From Sipunculus nudus (Eukaryota > Annelida > Sipuncula > Golfingiida > Sipunculidae), in NCBI GenBank assembly GCA_026874595.1, contig CM049313.1, positions 59,169,159-59,233,158 on the forward strand: DNA of 64,000 bases. Direction: 5' to 3'. The notes below the pieces were generated by a model. That model worked only from the letters and a program-made list of their open reading frames with translations. It searched no databases and had not been told where the DNA came from. Shown here in pieces: positions 1 through 11,801 of this stretch. Positions within the stretch are counted from its first letter, which is position 1. The number at the start of each line of letters is the position of its first letter. The position numbers and the translations under genes are program-made.

Positions 1-1236
1 AATTTGAGAAATTCAGAACTAATTTTGGGTATTCAATTGAATCTTGATTAAATAATGTTACATCCCTGACAAAAAATCTCTAGCTTCAGCAATTCTCATC
101 TTAGGTGAGTAAATATTTTTTTTGATTTTTTACAAAGTGCATTTTGTTTGGGCCCATAACTTAAAACAATTACGCAATACTGACATCATTTCTGGCATGT
201 GCATAGAGAATGTATAGAAAAATATGTATATTATATATGATTAAAGTCAGATCAGTGGTTTTGATATTAGGCAGTCTTGAAGTGTAACAGTGGGTTTTTA
301 ATGGAAAAATGAAGTTTTTCATAAATATCTCGAAGGTATTAAGTCCTAGTGACCAAATACTTGGCATGGTAGGGGATTTTTGAGACATCTAATTGCATGC
401 CAAATTTTAGGAACTGAGAGCTGAAGCTGGGGAGCTGAGCACTTGCAAACTGCATGCCACTAGCTTGATGTAAACAATATGTTACATGGTGCTTGAAAAC
501 TTAAATAAAATCTAAAGTTTTTGATCAACTGATTTCAAATTTATGGTGTTTACAGACAAAATGCTAAAAAAACATGCTGTGAAAATTAAATCCACAGTAC
601 TTACAGGAAAAAAACGTGCCATGGTCAAAGTTGGGCAAAATTTAAGGTACCAATTTTTTATTTTTGTTAATATTTAAAAAAATTTAAAAGATTTTGATCT
701 AATTTTGGGTATACAATTTAATTTTGATTAATTAAAGTTATATTACTGGAAAAAAAGTTTATAGCTTTAACATATTTTGTGTTAAGTGATCAAATATCTT
801 TCCTGATTTTTTACACAATGCATTATGTTTGGGCCCATAACTTTTTAAATTTACATAATACAGACATAATTTCTGGCATGTACATAGGAACTATACAGAG
901 GAATAATTATGGTAAATATGAGGAAAAACAGATGAGTGGTTTTGATATTAGGTAGTCCTAAGTGTAAAAATAGGTTTTTAATAAAAAATGAGGTTTTTCC
1001 TTAATTTCTAAAAGGAACGAAGTCGCAAAGACCCAGTTTTCGGCTTGGTAGAAGATCTTGGGGACATCTAACATTATGCCGAATTTTGGATTCCTAGGTC
1101 TTACAGTTTCAAAACGTGCCACATCTACGGACGGACGTACGGGCAAATGGACGGACGGACGGACAGACGGACGGACGACGGACAATGGACCACGACTATA
1201 GCTCAGATGACTTATAGTCAGCTGAGCTAAAAAAAA
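1..1236. repeat. Two diverged tandem copies of a ~680-bp repeat
   Basis: Two long blocks align with an offset of about 680 bp. Landmarks shared in the same order are the phrase TTTGGGCCCATAAC (148 and 828), CATAATTTCTGGCATGT-like segments, TGGTTTTGATATTAGG and GACATCTAA. The second copy runs on into a GGAC microsatellite and ends at 1208-1236 in a self-complementary stretch (TAGTCAGCTGAGCTA) plus an A-run. The A-rich end suggests the 3' end of an interspersed repeat. No protein is encoded. Whether this is one duplicated element or two insertions is not decided by the sequence. Confidence 0.75.
1129..1192. repeat. (GGAC)n-type microsatellite
   Basis: Repeated ACGG/GGAC tetranucleotides with a few interruptions, lying just inside the A-rich end of the preceding repeat, so it probably belongs to that element. 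Confidence 0.8.
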
Positions 1237-1591
1237 CAAAATACAAAGTACTGATGATGTTTACCAATGGTTATTAATGATATGTTCATTTAAATGATAA
1301 TCTGAACATTGGCATAATTACCCTGTTCTTTTGGTATTTCACCTCAATTTGCACATTTAAATTTCTATATATTTACCATAGAAAAAAATAAAGGTGAATG
1401 CATTACACAAAGCAGAGGTGAATAATATGCCTGTCTTATGTCTTGTGACCTCAGACCTCATTTAATACACACATTTTTTTCTGAAAATTCTTGTGAGGAA
1501 CACTGTTAAATACTTGTATAAGTTTTACAAATACCTATCAAATTTTTTGCAAATTATCACAGCGTTATCAAGTGTGGCAACCACTGATCTC

Positions 1592-1750
1592 ATTAATTAT
1601 GCATGGATTTTGCTGAGAATTCAAATGAAGCAATATATTGTATATGTTAATATTCCTCAATTTTCATCAATTTCCACCATATTCCTGGTAAGTTATCATG
1701 GCCACACCACCAAGAAGACCTCTGACCCCATTAATTATGCATGGATTTTG
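1592..1750. repeat. 138-bp spaced direct duplication
   Basis: An exact 21-bp segment (core TTAATTATGCATGGATTTTG) occurs at 1592-1612 and 1730-1750. Diverged similarity continues around both copies (GTTATC, GTGGCAAC). This looks like an old two-copy tandem repeat and has no coding content. Confidence 0.6.
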
Positions 1751-2010
1751 TCTAAAATTAAACTTGGATAAGTCAAATCCCTGGTGAGTTATTGTGGCAA
1801 CAATAAATAATAAATTGAAAGACATAGATACTGGCTTAACCAGAACATTACTGGTCTTACACAGGGGGCAATTTAAGTACTGCTTTGATTGACTGATAGA
1901 CATGATGAGGTTTCATGAAAATCATTTTGGATCTTTACACATAACGATACAAAACAAGCAAATAAAAACAAGTTAAACTGACAAAACACACTTCACTGTA
2001 CTATAAATAA

Positions 2011-3013
2011 CTAGATATTTCTTGGCACCGCAGGTGCCATAGTATCCCCAGACAATTAACCCCCCCCCCCACTCCCCCCAGGCCTCAAAGAATAGGATCC
2101 CATCTTGAATTCAGATGCAGAGACTGACACTTGGCAAGCCACCATGGTTTCTTATGAGTATAGGCATAATGAAGGGAAAGGTCACTCTCATAGGATTGGT
2201 CATGATCCAAATTAAAATATATCTCATTCCGTAACGCATGTCTATATACATGATATGAAAGAAATCTGTCCATTAGTTTTCAACTCATCATGCTCACAGT
2301 GACGTGAAGTGGCAATAGTTGGGTATTACAAGGTGCAAAAGCATGAAAAGGACACAAGGTAGCGCCACCTGTATTCTGCAGAAGACATAACAATCCAAGA
2401 TTTAAAACAAAAAAATTTATTAAAAACTTACCTCATTCCATACTATCCAAGATTTAAAAAAAAAATAATAAAAAATTTTTAATTTAATTTAAATTCAATT
2501 TTAAATTTAAATATACCTCAAGTGGCAATGATGGAGGTATTCAAAAGCGCAAAAAAAAAAACAAGAAAAGGACAACAGATGGCAGACATTTATTGTTTTC
2601 ATTTAAGAATGTGAGACAACCTCAAATTCTCACAAAGTTATTTCGTTTAAACATCATTTAAGCAAGAAAACAACATAGGGTGGCCCCACCTGTCTTCTGT
2701 AAAAGACAAAGCTATCCAAGATCTTCGGTCAAGTTGATTTTTGGATCATTCCATGCAAGATTTCTCGAGATATTTAAGAATTTGTGCGATTTTCCCCAAA
2801 ACTGGACCTATTCAAGGTCAAGGACACTTCTAGTAAAGGTCGTGACCTCATTTTAAATAGGTGTCGTCCTCACACCCTTATCTATATATATACCAAGTTT
2901 GGTAAAGATCAGTGAAATATTTTTAGAATTATCGCACCAACAAGATTTATATGCGGCAGCGACTGGACCGTTATGAAAATATTTTGTCTGGACTTTGTCT
3001 AGGGATACAATAA
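2011..3013. mobile_element. ~1.0-kb non-autonomous element with inverted ends
   Basis: The left end starts CTAGAT, followed by a short hairpin (TGGCACC-GCA-GGTGCCA, 2023-2039) and then TAGTATCCCCAGACAA. The right end reads TTGTCTAGGGATACAA (about 2995-3010), the imperfect inverse complement of the left, followed by TAA. The interior is non-coding and includes two poly(C) runs near 2060-2080 and two related segments with CACCTGTMTTCTG followed by AAGACA near 2370 and 2690. The same plan (AACTAGAT, hairpin, inverted end, ATAATAA tail) appears at 24831-25496, so I treat it as a transposable-element family. The superfamily is not recognised. Confidence 0.5.
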
Positions 3014-4208
3014 ATTTCTCCATACCTCTGGACTGTTTGAACTGTCTCTGGTGTCAGTAGGTGAAGGAGGAGGCTTCATCTGATCAGCATCATGGATTAT
3101 CTGTCACCTCTAACTTCTTCATAAGAGCTGTACAAATATTGTTATAAAATATAGAAAACTTATTATTTACTGAAGTTAATTAATGTATAAATATAATGGA
3201 TTTTTTTGTAAGACATAAATTAATATTTGACATAAATCCAGTTTAAGGTCTTTTTCACAGATGGTACCCTGCACTAAACTGTCATTAACCATGACATTAG
3301 TGTAAAATGTATCAAAGCTGACTATGCCATCTAGTGTTTGAGCTTCAAACTAAGTTGATTACTGAGTTGTGAAATAAAAAGTGGAAGCACCCACTCCTTG
3401 TAACATTACTACACGACACAAAGTTTCAAGTCGAACTCACTTAATATCCAATGGGGCTGTAATCAAATCAGGCATGCAATAATCCATTCATTTCAATTAT
3501 TACATTAAGTCATTTTCTTATATTTTTTATCTCCTGCTCATACCAAAGAACAGATAAAATCATGATGCTGTTGTAAGGACTAATACTTAGCAAAGAAGGT
3601 CAACTTATACCCTACAGATGTTACTGAAGTAATAGGTCAAAAGATTTTAATATTACTTCTCTATTTAAATTTACCAGAAATGAATGCTCAGGTACATTAT
3701 AATCTTCAACTCAGCATCAACTTTAAAGAAGTAGAAATTTCTGAATATATTTATTATAATATTATCAATAAATTGATCAAAAGGCAACAGTTGAAGATTG
3801 GATGGAATTGAACATCCCTGGCCTAATCTTTACCAGATTTACTCTTCTGTGTAGGATCAGTTCTGACTTAACACAAAGCCATCACCCTGCCAACTCCCCA
3901 ACCCTTATCCCAACCCAGGCGTTCCAAAGTTCAACTTGTGGACCAGTGTTACTGTTCCTGCACTTTTGGTGCAACCACCATTATTTATATGAATCGAACC
4001 TTTTTACCTTCACTATGGCCTTGTTTTATATATCTTTTCTTGTGCAACTCAATTTTTTTCAGGATGATCCACTCAAGATTAATTCCAATATAATTGAGAA
4101 TGACACAAATATTAGCTGGGAAACCTTTACCTACTTAAGTCATTTGGTGCTCTAGGAATATTTCCTAATTTTACCCTGACTAGAAAGTTCCCAAATCACA
4201 GGCTTCAA
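3014..4208. other. Non-coding stretch, nothing recognised
   Basis: AT-rich sequence with no convincing exon, RNA gene or repeat boundary. Short open frames here lack any recognisable motif. Confidence 0.5.
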
Positions 4209-4432
4209 GAGGCTGTGGACCCTGCACTTTCAAAGGCAAATGTTACCAATGAAAATGACACAGACCCTAATTTTCTGATTCCCAGAGGCTGTGAAACCTA
4301 CACCTACATGGCAAATGTTTCCAATGAAAAAGACACAACAGACCCTTATTTTCTGATTCCCAGAGGCTGTGAACCCTGCACTTTCAAGGAATAATGTTAC
4401 CAAAGAAAAAGAAGATATATAGACCAATATTA
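4209..4432. repeat. Three-copy ~77-bp tandem repeat
   Basis: Units begin at GAGGCTGTG (4209, 4285, 4363). Each continues with a CC(C)TGCACTTTCAA- or CCTACACCTACA-type segment, AATGTTACC/TTTCC and AATGAAAA..GACACA, then TTTTCTGATTCCCA. The third copy is cut short. The repeat is non-coding. Confidence 0.75.
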
Positions 4433-4439
4433 AATTAAA

Positions 4440-7400
4440 GGCAAACAAGAAAGGATTACACAAAGAATATCAGAATGGATAACAGGTTAGAGACCTAATT
4501 GATCTTACCGTGCCATTAGCTCTAGTATCTCTTCCAGGTCAGTTGAAACCCAGATCAGCCGTCAAACAGTGACCTAAATTACAATAAAACCAGGGTATTA
4601 TATTGGACTCAACACAGTAATAAAACTTCTGCCATCATGAATTATAATGCCTGGAAAATTAAATTTTTCTGTCCAGTTAACTGTATGAAAAGTGTCCAGA
4701 ATTTAACATCTGTATACAGTCTCTTCCTTTGCAGTGAAATGTCAGCACAACTTAAGTATCTAAAATAAAATGGTGTTTGATCTTCCTGCATATATCCATT
4801 TCATTTTCTCCTTATAGTATTAAACCAAAAATATTAGTAATAAAACAGTGTTCACCTGCGATTCAATTCTGTTAAAAAGATGTTATGTTTTTCTTCAAGT
4901 ATTGCCACAGACCAAATCAATTTTCTGCACATAAGTTATAAACTGCAGTTAAAAAAAGCTTCAAGCTGCCCAGTTTCATCTGAACTGGTAAGCTTAAAAA
5001 AGTTGCTTCCTTTCCTACTATTTCCTCAGAAATAAGAGTAAACAAATTTCAATCAATTTTCTTTTTGTCAGCTAGATCCTAACAACAGTATTCTCAACTG
5101 AAAAAAAAAACTGTTTTAGATATAAAAGACCACACAAACTGGATATCAAGTTGCACAAGAAATGAAGCAAGAACAGGCGATTTGAAAACAAAAATAAACC
5201 TGCCAATTTGTGTGTACACTCTTTATCTAGTATCACTCTAACTTGACAACATTTTCTAAATATAACTTGTTTTTGGTTTATTATATTTATTTTTTTTAGG
5301 TTGTGGTTGATGAATCCATGTAACAACTACTCAATGCACTAATGTATCTCATACCAAGGAACTTATTTGTTAAATAGTCACATATTCTTGAATCATTTTA
5401 ATATTTATCAGGCAAAAATTGCCATTACTATAGTGAAAAAAATCTAGTATTAACATTAAAAGATCCAATATACATTCAGAACAAAAATTTTTCTTATGTA
5501 AGCCACTGAAGTATTGATGAAATTAAATATTAAATAAGAACCTAGATCTAGGATGATGTTGCAGAATTGCTAGTTAATTAGAAATCTGTTCAAAGAGGCA
5601 ATGAAATGATTCCCTCAAGAAAAATTTAAAGATCCAACTTGCTCCAGCTTTGAAGCTAAGTGCATCTTAGATAAGGAATTCATATCCCAGACATTTTTTT
5701 TTTACATATTCCTCTGGTCTGAGACTAAGAGAGCAATAGGAAGTAAGACATATACAAACACTGTCACGCACCATGTGCAGATAAAAGCCATCTTTTTAGC
5801 AAGCTGGAAAAGCGTAAGATCACGTCCAAGGGTGAACAGACATAAAACTGTTTTGCATGGCACTAAGCATCTAGGGTGGGAGACGAACATGTTTATTCCA
5901 TCTTACCATATGACTGCCAACACTCCGCTGGGATGTATATAACAGAACTTTTCTGCAAAAGCCAACTTTGTCAACAGCTGCAAGAGAACTAGAAGAAGAA
6001 ATTATGCCCATGTTCACAAGCAAGCAACTTGAACATCTTCATTCCGGAAAAAAATATTTCAAAACTTCTTTAAAAAAAGAAGCAAAGAACTATTTAAAGG
6101 CCATTGAGGAAATCCTGTTTGGTCTCCAAACAGATCCTTTTACAGGAAATCGAGGCACTTATCTGCTCTATAAAATCAGTCTGAAAAAATATTTGTCAAG
6201 AAGTGCCAAAGTATGACCAGTTGCTTATGTACAACATTAGGTCAATCAGTTTTACCCATTTCACCTTAAGTTACCAATCAGTGTTTGTGGACAGTTTGAC
6301 AAAAACTAGCATTGTGCTCAAAGTATCCATTATCCCATTAAATATAACATATTATGTAACATTTTACCAGCATGAAAGAGTGCCCTGTGCATGCAAACAT
6401 GCTTTTACAAAAGAGAAACAATCAACTGAATTCATTCAAAATTCTCCAGACTTTTCCCCAAACACCTACTCTTGGCCCAAAAAAGAAAATATCCCAAAGA
6501 CATAAATAACATAGCAAACCATTTATATTTATAATTGTCTGATGCACTGAAGTTCTTCATACTTACAAAGACCTCACCATAGCTGACCGTGATTGACATA
6601 CTATGCAACTGCATTGAAATTCTTCATACTTACAAAGACCTCATCACAGTTGACCACTGATTGACACACTATGCAATCCCTGTTTAATTACTGCCATGAC
6701 TTCATCAACCTCTTACCATTGGTGAGATGAGCTTGACATGAAATGGTGAAATTCTAGACCTCCATGAACATCACCTGTTAGACAAGTGAACACAAAAAAA
6801 ATGGCCACACAAAAGACAGCGTGTATAAAATACTGAATTACGAACTATCTCAACCAGATAACACATTTATATTTTCCACCATGTCATCAGATTCATGCCA
6901 GATATGTCAAGACGTACAAAACATCTTAATAGACTGCACTGCAAAATTTCATCGATAAACATGTGATGCAAGCTTTTCTACAGACATTGGCAAAATTGGG
7001 TAGGCTGATACTCAAATATTTAAGTTCCCCCCAAAAAATTGAAATTTCAGTAGTCTTTCAGACCATTCTGCAATTTTCCAGCCATTGAACAAAAGGTTGG
7101 TTTCTAAATCATTTATCTCAAAGAACTGCAGTGATATAAGGGTTGGACCAATATCATCAATAGCAAAACCACTGTTAGTTTTTGAAACGACAGACAAATT
7201 GATTTTGGAAATCTTAATTTTGAAATATCAAAACAATATCAAAGCTTTTGTTGCCAGCATTATCAGATGAGCAGTTTATGCGCCAAAAGATATTCAAAAA
7301 TGAAGACCATTGTTACAATATTAGACCAAACAGCATAGCATGTTAAAGGAACCTCTATATGACATGAAGACCCTTTTCACTGAAGCATCACTGAAATGAC

Positions 7401-10400
7401 TGTACCTGGTACTCCTTATTTTTCAAACAAATATGTGCCAGATATGGTTGTCATTCCAGCATACTCAATTTCTTCAATGCTATATGTACAAGAGACATGT
7501 TGTCAAGTTACTTCTTGCTCATACATTAGACAGAATACCTTTTCATATGCAACTTCCTTTGACATAACCACATGACCTTATCTGTGTTTGTATGTTGAAT
7601 CTTCATGCCCTAATTCATTAGAACAAATTAAATGAAATCAACAAATGACAATATACATGAGATTGACTCACTGGAAGCAACAGTGTTTCACCACCAATCA
7701 TTAGTGCCAGAGAAAGAGTAAATGAGAGGTGACAAATGATTTTTTTTATGACAATCTTGACAAAACCGATTCCCCTTGTTTAATACAACAGCACAACCAG
7801 GTACACAGAAGAAATCGAGTTCCAACATGTTTAGTAATTACAAGAAATTGTGAACATAAAGTGTGTAGAAATAAAGAAGCACCAAATTTCAAAGATGACA
7901 GTTGATATTTGTTTTAAAAGAACAATGCTTACAACTTGGTAATACATGAACACAATACATCATATGTTTTCACACAAGAGTACCTACCAAACAGAATCCC
8001 TGGACGATATCAAGGACCTTATGAAGGTCTGGTTGATTGATTCAAATGCCTTAGGGAGGAACTTAAAAAACATCAACATGAAAACAAATGTTAGCAAACA
8101 TCTGTCCTACTGCATAGTTTTATTTGAGTACAAAAGCCCAGTTGTTCAGGCATCAACACAATTATCACATGACAAACCTCAGGTGATTTTTATTTGAAAC
8201 TTTCTATAAAGCCAGGGAAAATATCATTCCTATTGTAAAACTGGCTGATGATACAATGAATAATTTTGACTATTGGCAATGTATTTGTACACCAATGGGA
8301 ATTTCAAAATATGAAGACCATCCTAATTCCAAAATAAGCAAAAATGCACACAAACAGGTAGTCAGGAGTAATAATGATACAATATCAGAAACAAACTCTG
8401 AAGTTCAGATAATGACATGGGAAGGCAGATAAATGCAATGAAATAATTCTACATGAAAATGTCTCATCCACCTTCAGCAGCAAGGAATAGTGTGTTCTTT
8501 GTTCTTCAGGGTGACATGACGTTACCCTGTTGAAACCCTGTAGTAGGTTGCATAACAATACTGGACACCCAGACTTAACAAGGGTAAGTTTTATTATAAC
8601 TTTTTCTTCTGTCTGTCTTCCTTATGATAATTTACATACTCTAATCCTTGCTGTTCTTTCTTAGTCACACAAAAATCCAACCTGATCTAGTTCTCAGACA
8701 CTAAAACTGTGCTTACATGACAGATTTATAGACAAACACACAGAAATACAGCTAGACTTGACAACATTACAGCTGCCTCTTCCGAGAGGGGCAACTTAAC
8801 AAAAAGAAATTGAGCAGCATCTCCTTGTCAAAACAGAAGACTTATTGCTGAAAAATAATTTGCTTTACATAATATTTTACAGACCAACTGGAGATTGGGT
8901 TTACTAATGGTTAAAGTTCATGTCATGAAAATCCAAACATAAGTGTTGAGAACTGATCAAATAACTGCAGGAGTTCTGTTGTTCTTCACCGCATTGCATC
9001 ATGGCTTTCTGGTTGAGGAACTTGCAGAGGATGTTACATTCCAAACACATGAAGAAGCTCTTGAAGAAGAATTCACATGAAAGACACTTGTGGAGATCTT
9101 TTTTCACTGAAGAATGAACTGCATGTAGACCTCAACAACAAAATCTCATGGATTGCTTCATGGTTGGATAAACTTCAGAGAATTTCTTCCACAGCTGCAA
9201 AAATCTTCTTGTCATACATTATTTTAATATGAAGAGCCCGTTGCATTAAATATAAGGAAAATGTACGAGTAGACTGCTTGAAGGGAGGAATAAACCTGTG
9301 GAGTTGTCAAAGAGCTGTTCACTTCTAAACTCTACAACTTGTGCAGGTTTTACTGTGTTAAAGAAAAAGTACTTTGGGAGATACCATCACTTATCCTGTA
9401 TCAGACTCTGGAAAAGTTTTGAATTACTGCAGACTGAATCGACTTCAGTCCTCTGAAGAACTTGGGGAGCTAAACATCTGGTTCTTTGTAGACAACATTG
9501 TTCACAGCATGTCCTGATCTTCTTGCACACTTGAATTTCACATGCATCTTCAGGTTGACAAGAGCCTGACAAGAAGCAACAGATGGACTTCTAACATCAG
9601 ACACTGTGACACAAGGTCCTCTCTGGATTCAATGGTAGCAGAAATAGGCTTCATATAAAAATCCACAGTTAGTGACCATAATTGATCAGATTCCACTTAG
9701 CTGTTGAATGACTTGAGTCCCTGATAATTTCTTCCCATTAGCAAAGGCACGGACTATTTTGTCAGCTAGAAAAGACCATGTTTTTATATTTTGTTTCTGG
9801 AATAATAGAAGGCTTGTTCTGTTTGAAACAAACCACTATGTACAAGGAACAACTTTGACAGATTAAGGTGGTACACTGCATTTAAAAATGATCTGGTGAT
9901 TGACATCCATATTTTCATCACAGTTGTTCTAACCATACATAGAAAACATGGGTCAGAGAATACAAGAAATTTCTGCAGCTCTCTCTCTCAGCACATGCAC
10001 GCATTGGCAAGAATCATATCTACCGCCATGGTTCACAGACAGCTCAAATAATTTAACCAAAAGCAGACACCCTCTCATAAGAAGCCAGGCAGAATTCAAG
10101 ATATATAAAATTCTTGCTCAAACTTTTCAGACTTGTTATGCTAATTTTTACAAGGACCCTTGCGAACAGTGTTTTTTCCTATTAAATTTCACTAAAAAGA
10201 AATCTTCAGACAACTAACAAATGAAAGGAGCATCTATGTTGATGCCAAATGCAATTCCTGAATTTCTTCAGTCAGTGCTAGGACTTTCCTATAACTTACT
10301 GGGAGTAACTAGTTTCCAAAGTATGGTCAAATTTGGGAAATATTCTCAATGAATTTTTCTTTATTGTGACAATTGAATACTACCCACCAAAAGAATGATG

Positions 10401-11742
10401 TCTTTTACTTTGGCCATTTTCTTTTTCAATTCTGCTAATCACTGTGAAAATAATCTTTTATGAAGGAACAATCAAATGTCAAGAATTTCCAAAAAGTCAA
10501 CCAGCCTCTTATAAATTGCAGACTTTTCAAAGACAGTCCTATTGAATATCCTTATGTTAACCTTTAGTGCATTGATTTTTGTCCTGATTGTAATGGAATT
10601 CTGAAGTTTTGAAGATGCAGATATGATTACTTTTATTATTAACTACTCATTTATTTTCACATTTTTTTCCTTACCTTCAATCCTGTCTCAGACATGTTCC
10701 ATACAAAGTCTTAATATAAACTAGAGAGCTGTGCTTTCGGGAATCAGGCTTTCCAACCAATTAATCTGGAGACTGGGACAAGGTTGATTCCATCACTATG
10801 GAATATGGGTGACAAAAGTTATAATACAGACAGCTGTATTTAAGTAATGCTAACCAACACACCAGGTCAGGTAGGCAGAGGGGACAAATGGGTTGCAACA
10901 TTGATATGGGGGGGGGGGCACAGAAGATAACAATAAATATCATGTTGTTTTTTTGGGTTAAAAAAGCAAGACAGAAACATAAAGAAACATCCATCTACAA
11001 ACCAATTTCTGATTTTTTTGCTGACAACTGCTCCTGATTCTTTCAGGTTGATGTAAAATGTTATGAGACCATGCAGGCAAAGAAAATAATGACATATCAC
11101 TTCACCATTTATTCCACATGTGACATACATTAAACAATTCATGAAGCTTCTTGAATAAAGCACAGGCAAATATTGACTGATTTGAAGGAAGAGAAAAACA
11201 TAAAATGTGATATCTACAAAATGACAAAACAAACCTAAGGTTCATTTGCAAGAAATAGACTAGGAAAGCCTGTACCATGTACTCTCCAAGACAGGGCCTT
11301 AACCATATAAAATCTGGTGACAAGTGACAAAATCTGAATACATGAACAGGTACACAAAATGGCCACAATTATAAAAATCTCTCTACACAGAACACTAGTT
11401 CCATACAATGACAAAATACAAGTCCTGGATCATCCATACAATAACTATATATTAAGCAAGAGAATACTTCAATTTGATCCAAAAATAAAAGTTACCGACT
11501 ATGTCAGTTACAAAGGATAACCTTTTTATGTCCTTTGGGTTAGACATGATCAGCTGAGGTTCAGAGGAAGATTTCTCGAAAAATTTCACTGAAAACCTCT
11601 CAAGATCACCAGAGATATCCCAGGAATAGTCTGTTTGAACACATCATACTGCCCGCAACAAGAATACCATCATCAGGTTTGGACAACTGGAGAATGGGGC
11701 GGGTGGTGCATAATAGAAAGCAACTGTACCAGCGGTTACTCC
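4440..11742. other. Probable 3' UTR / downstream flank of the hnRNP M gene
   Basis: No exon with family-level similarity was recognised over 7 kb. Part of this stretch nearest 11742 must be the 3' UTR of the minus-strand hnRNP M gene, since its stop codon is at 11743-11745. Several TTTATT words (AATAAA on the minus strand) occur, for example near 10360, so the poly(A) site cannot be fixed by eye. There is a poly(G) tract at about 10909-10917. Open frames up to about 120 codons here look like chance. Confidence 0.4.
6543..6680. repeat. Two-copy ~67-bp tandem repeat
   Basis: GCACTGAAGTTCTTCATACT (6544 on) is repeated as GCATTGAAATTCTTCATACT about 67 bp downstream. Both are followed by TACAAAGACCTCA and GATTGACAYACTATGCAA. 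Confidence 0.7.
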
Positions 11743-11801
11743 CTAGCTGTAGAGACGGACCACTAGGCGGCGCCCTTTGAAGTCTGTACCATGCATGGAA
11801 T
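11743..11801 (-). CDS. hnrnpm: hnRNP M-like exon j: RRM3 end and stop
   Basis: The acceptor is CTTTATTTTCAG. The exon encodes DSMHGTDFKGRRLVVRLYS followed by TAG at 11743-11745. The protein ends directly after RRM3, as in hnRNP M. The 3' UTR continues towards lower coordinates. Confidence 0.92.

Noticed and set aside
5968-6505. Possible coding pieces (for example a Lys-rich 82-residue frame without ATG start)
   Set aside because: No recognised motif, no ATG start and no splice context; the composition matches neighbouring non-coding DNA.
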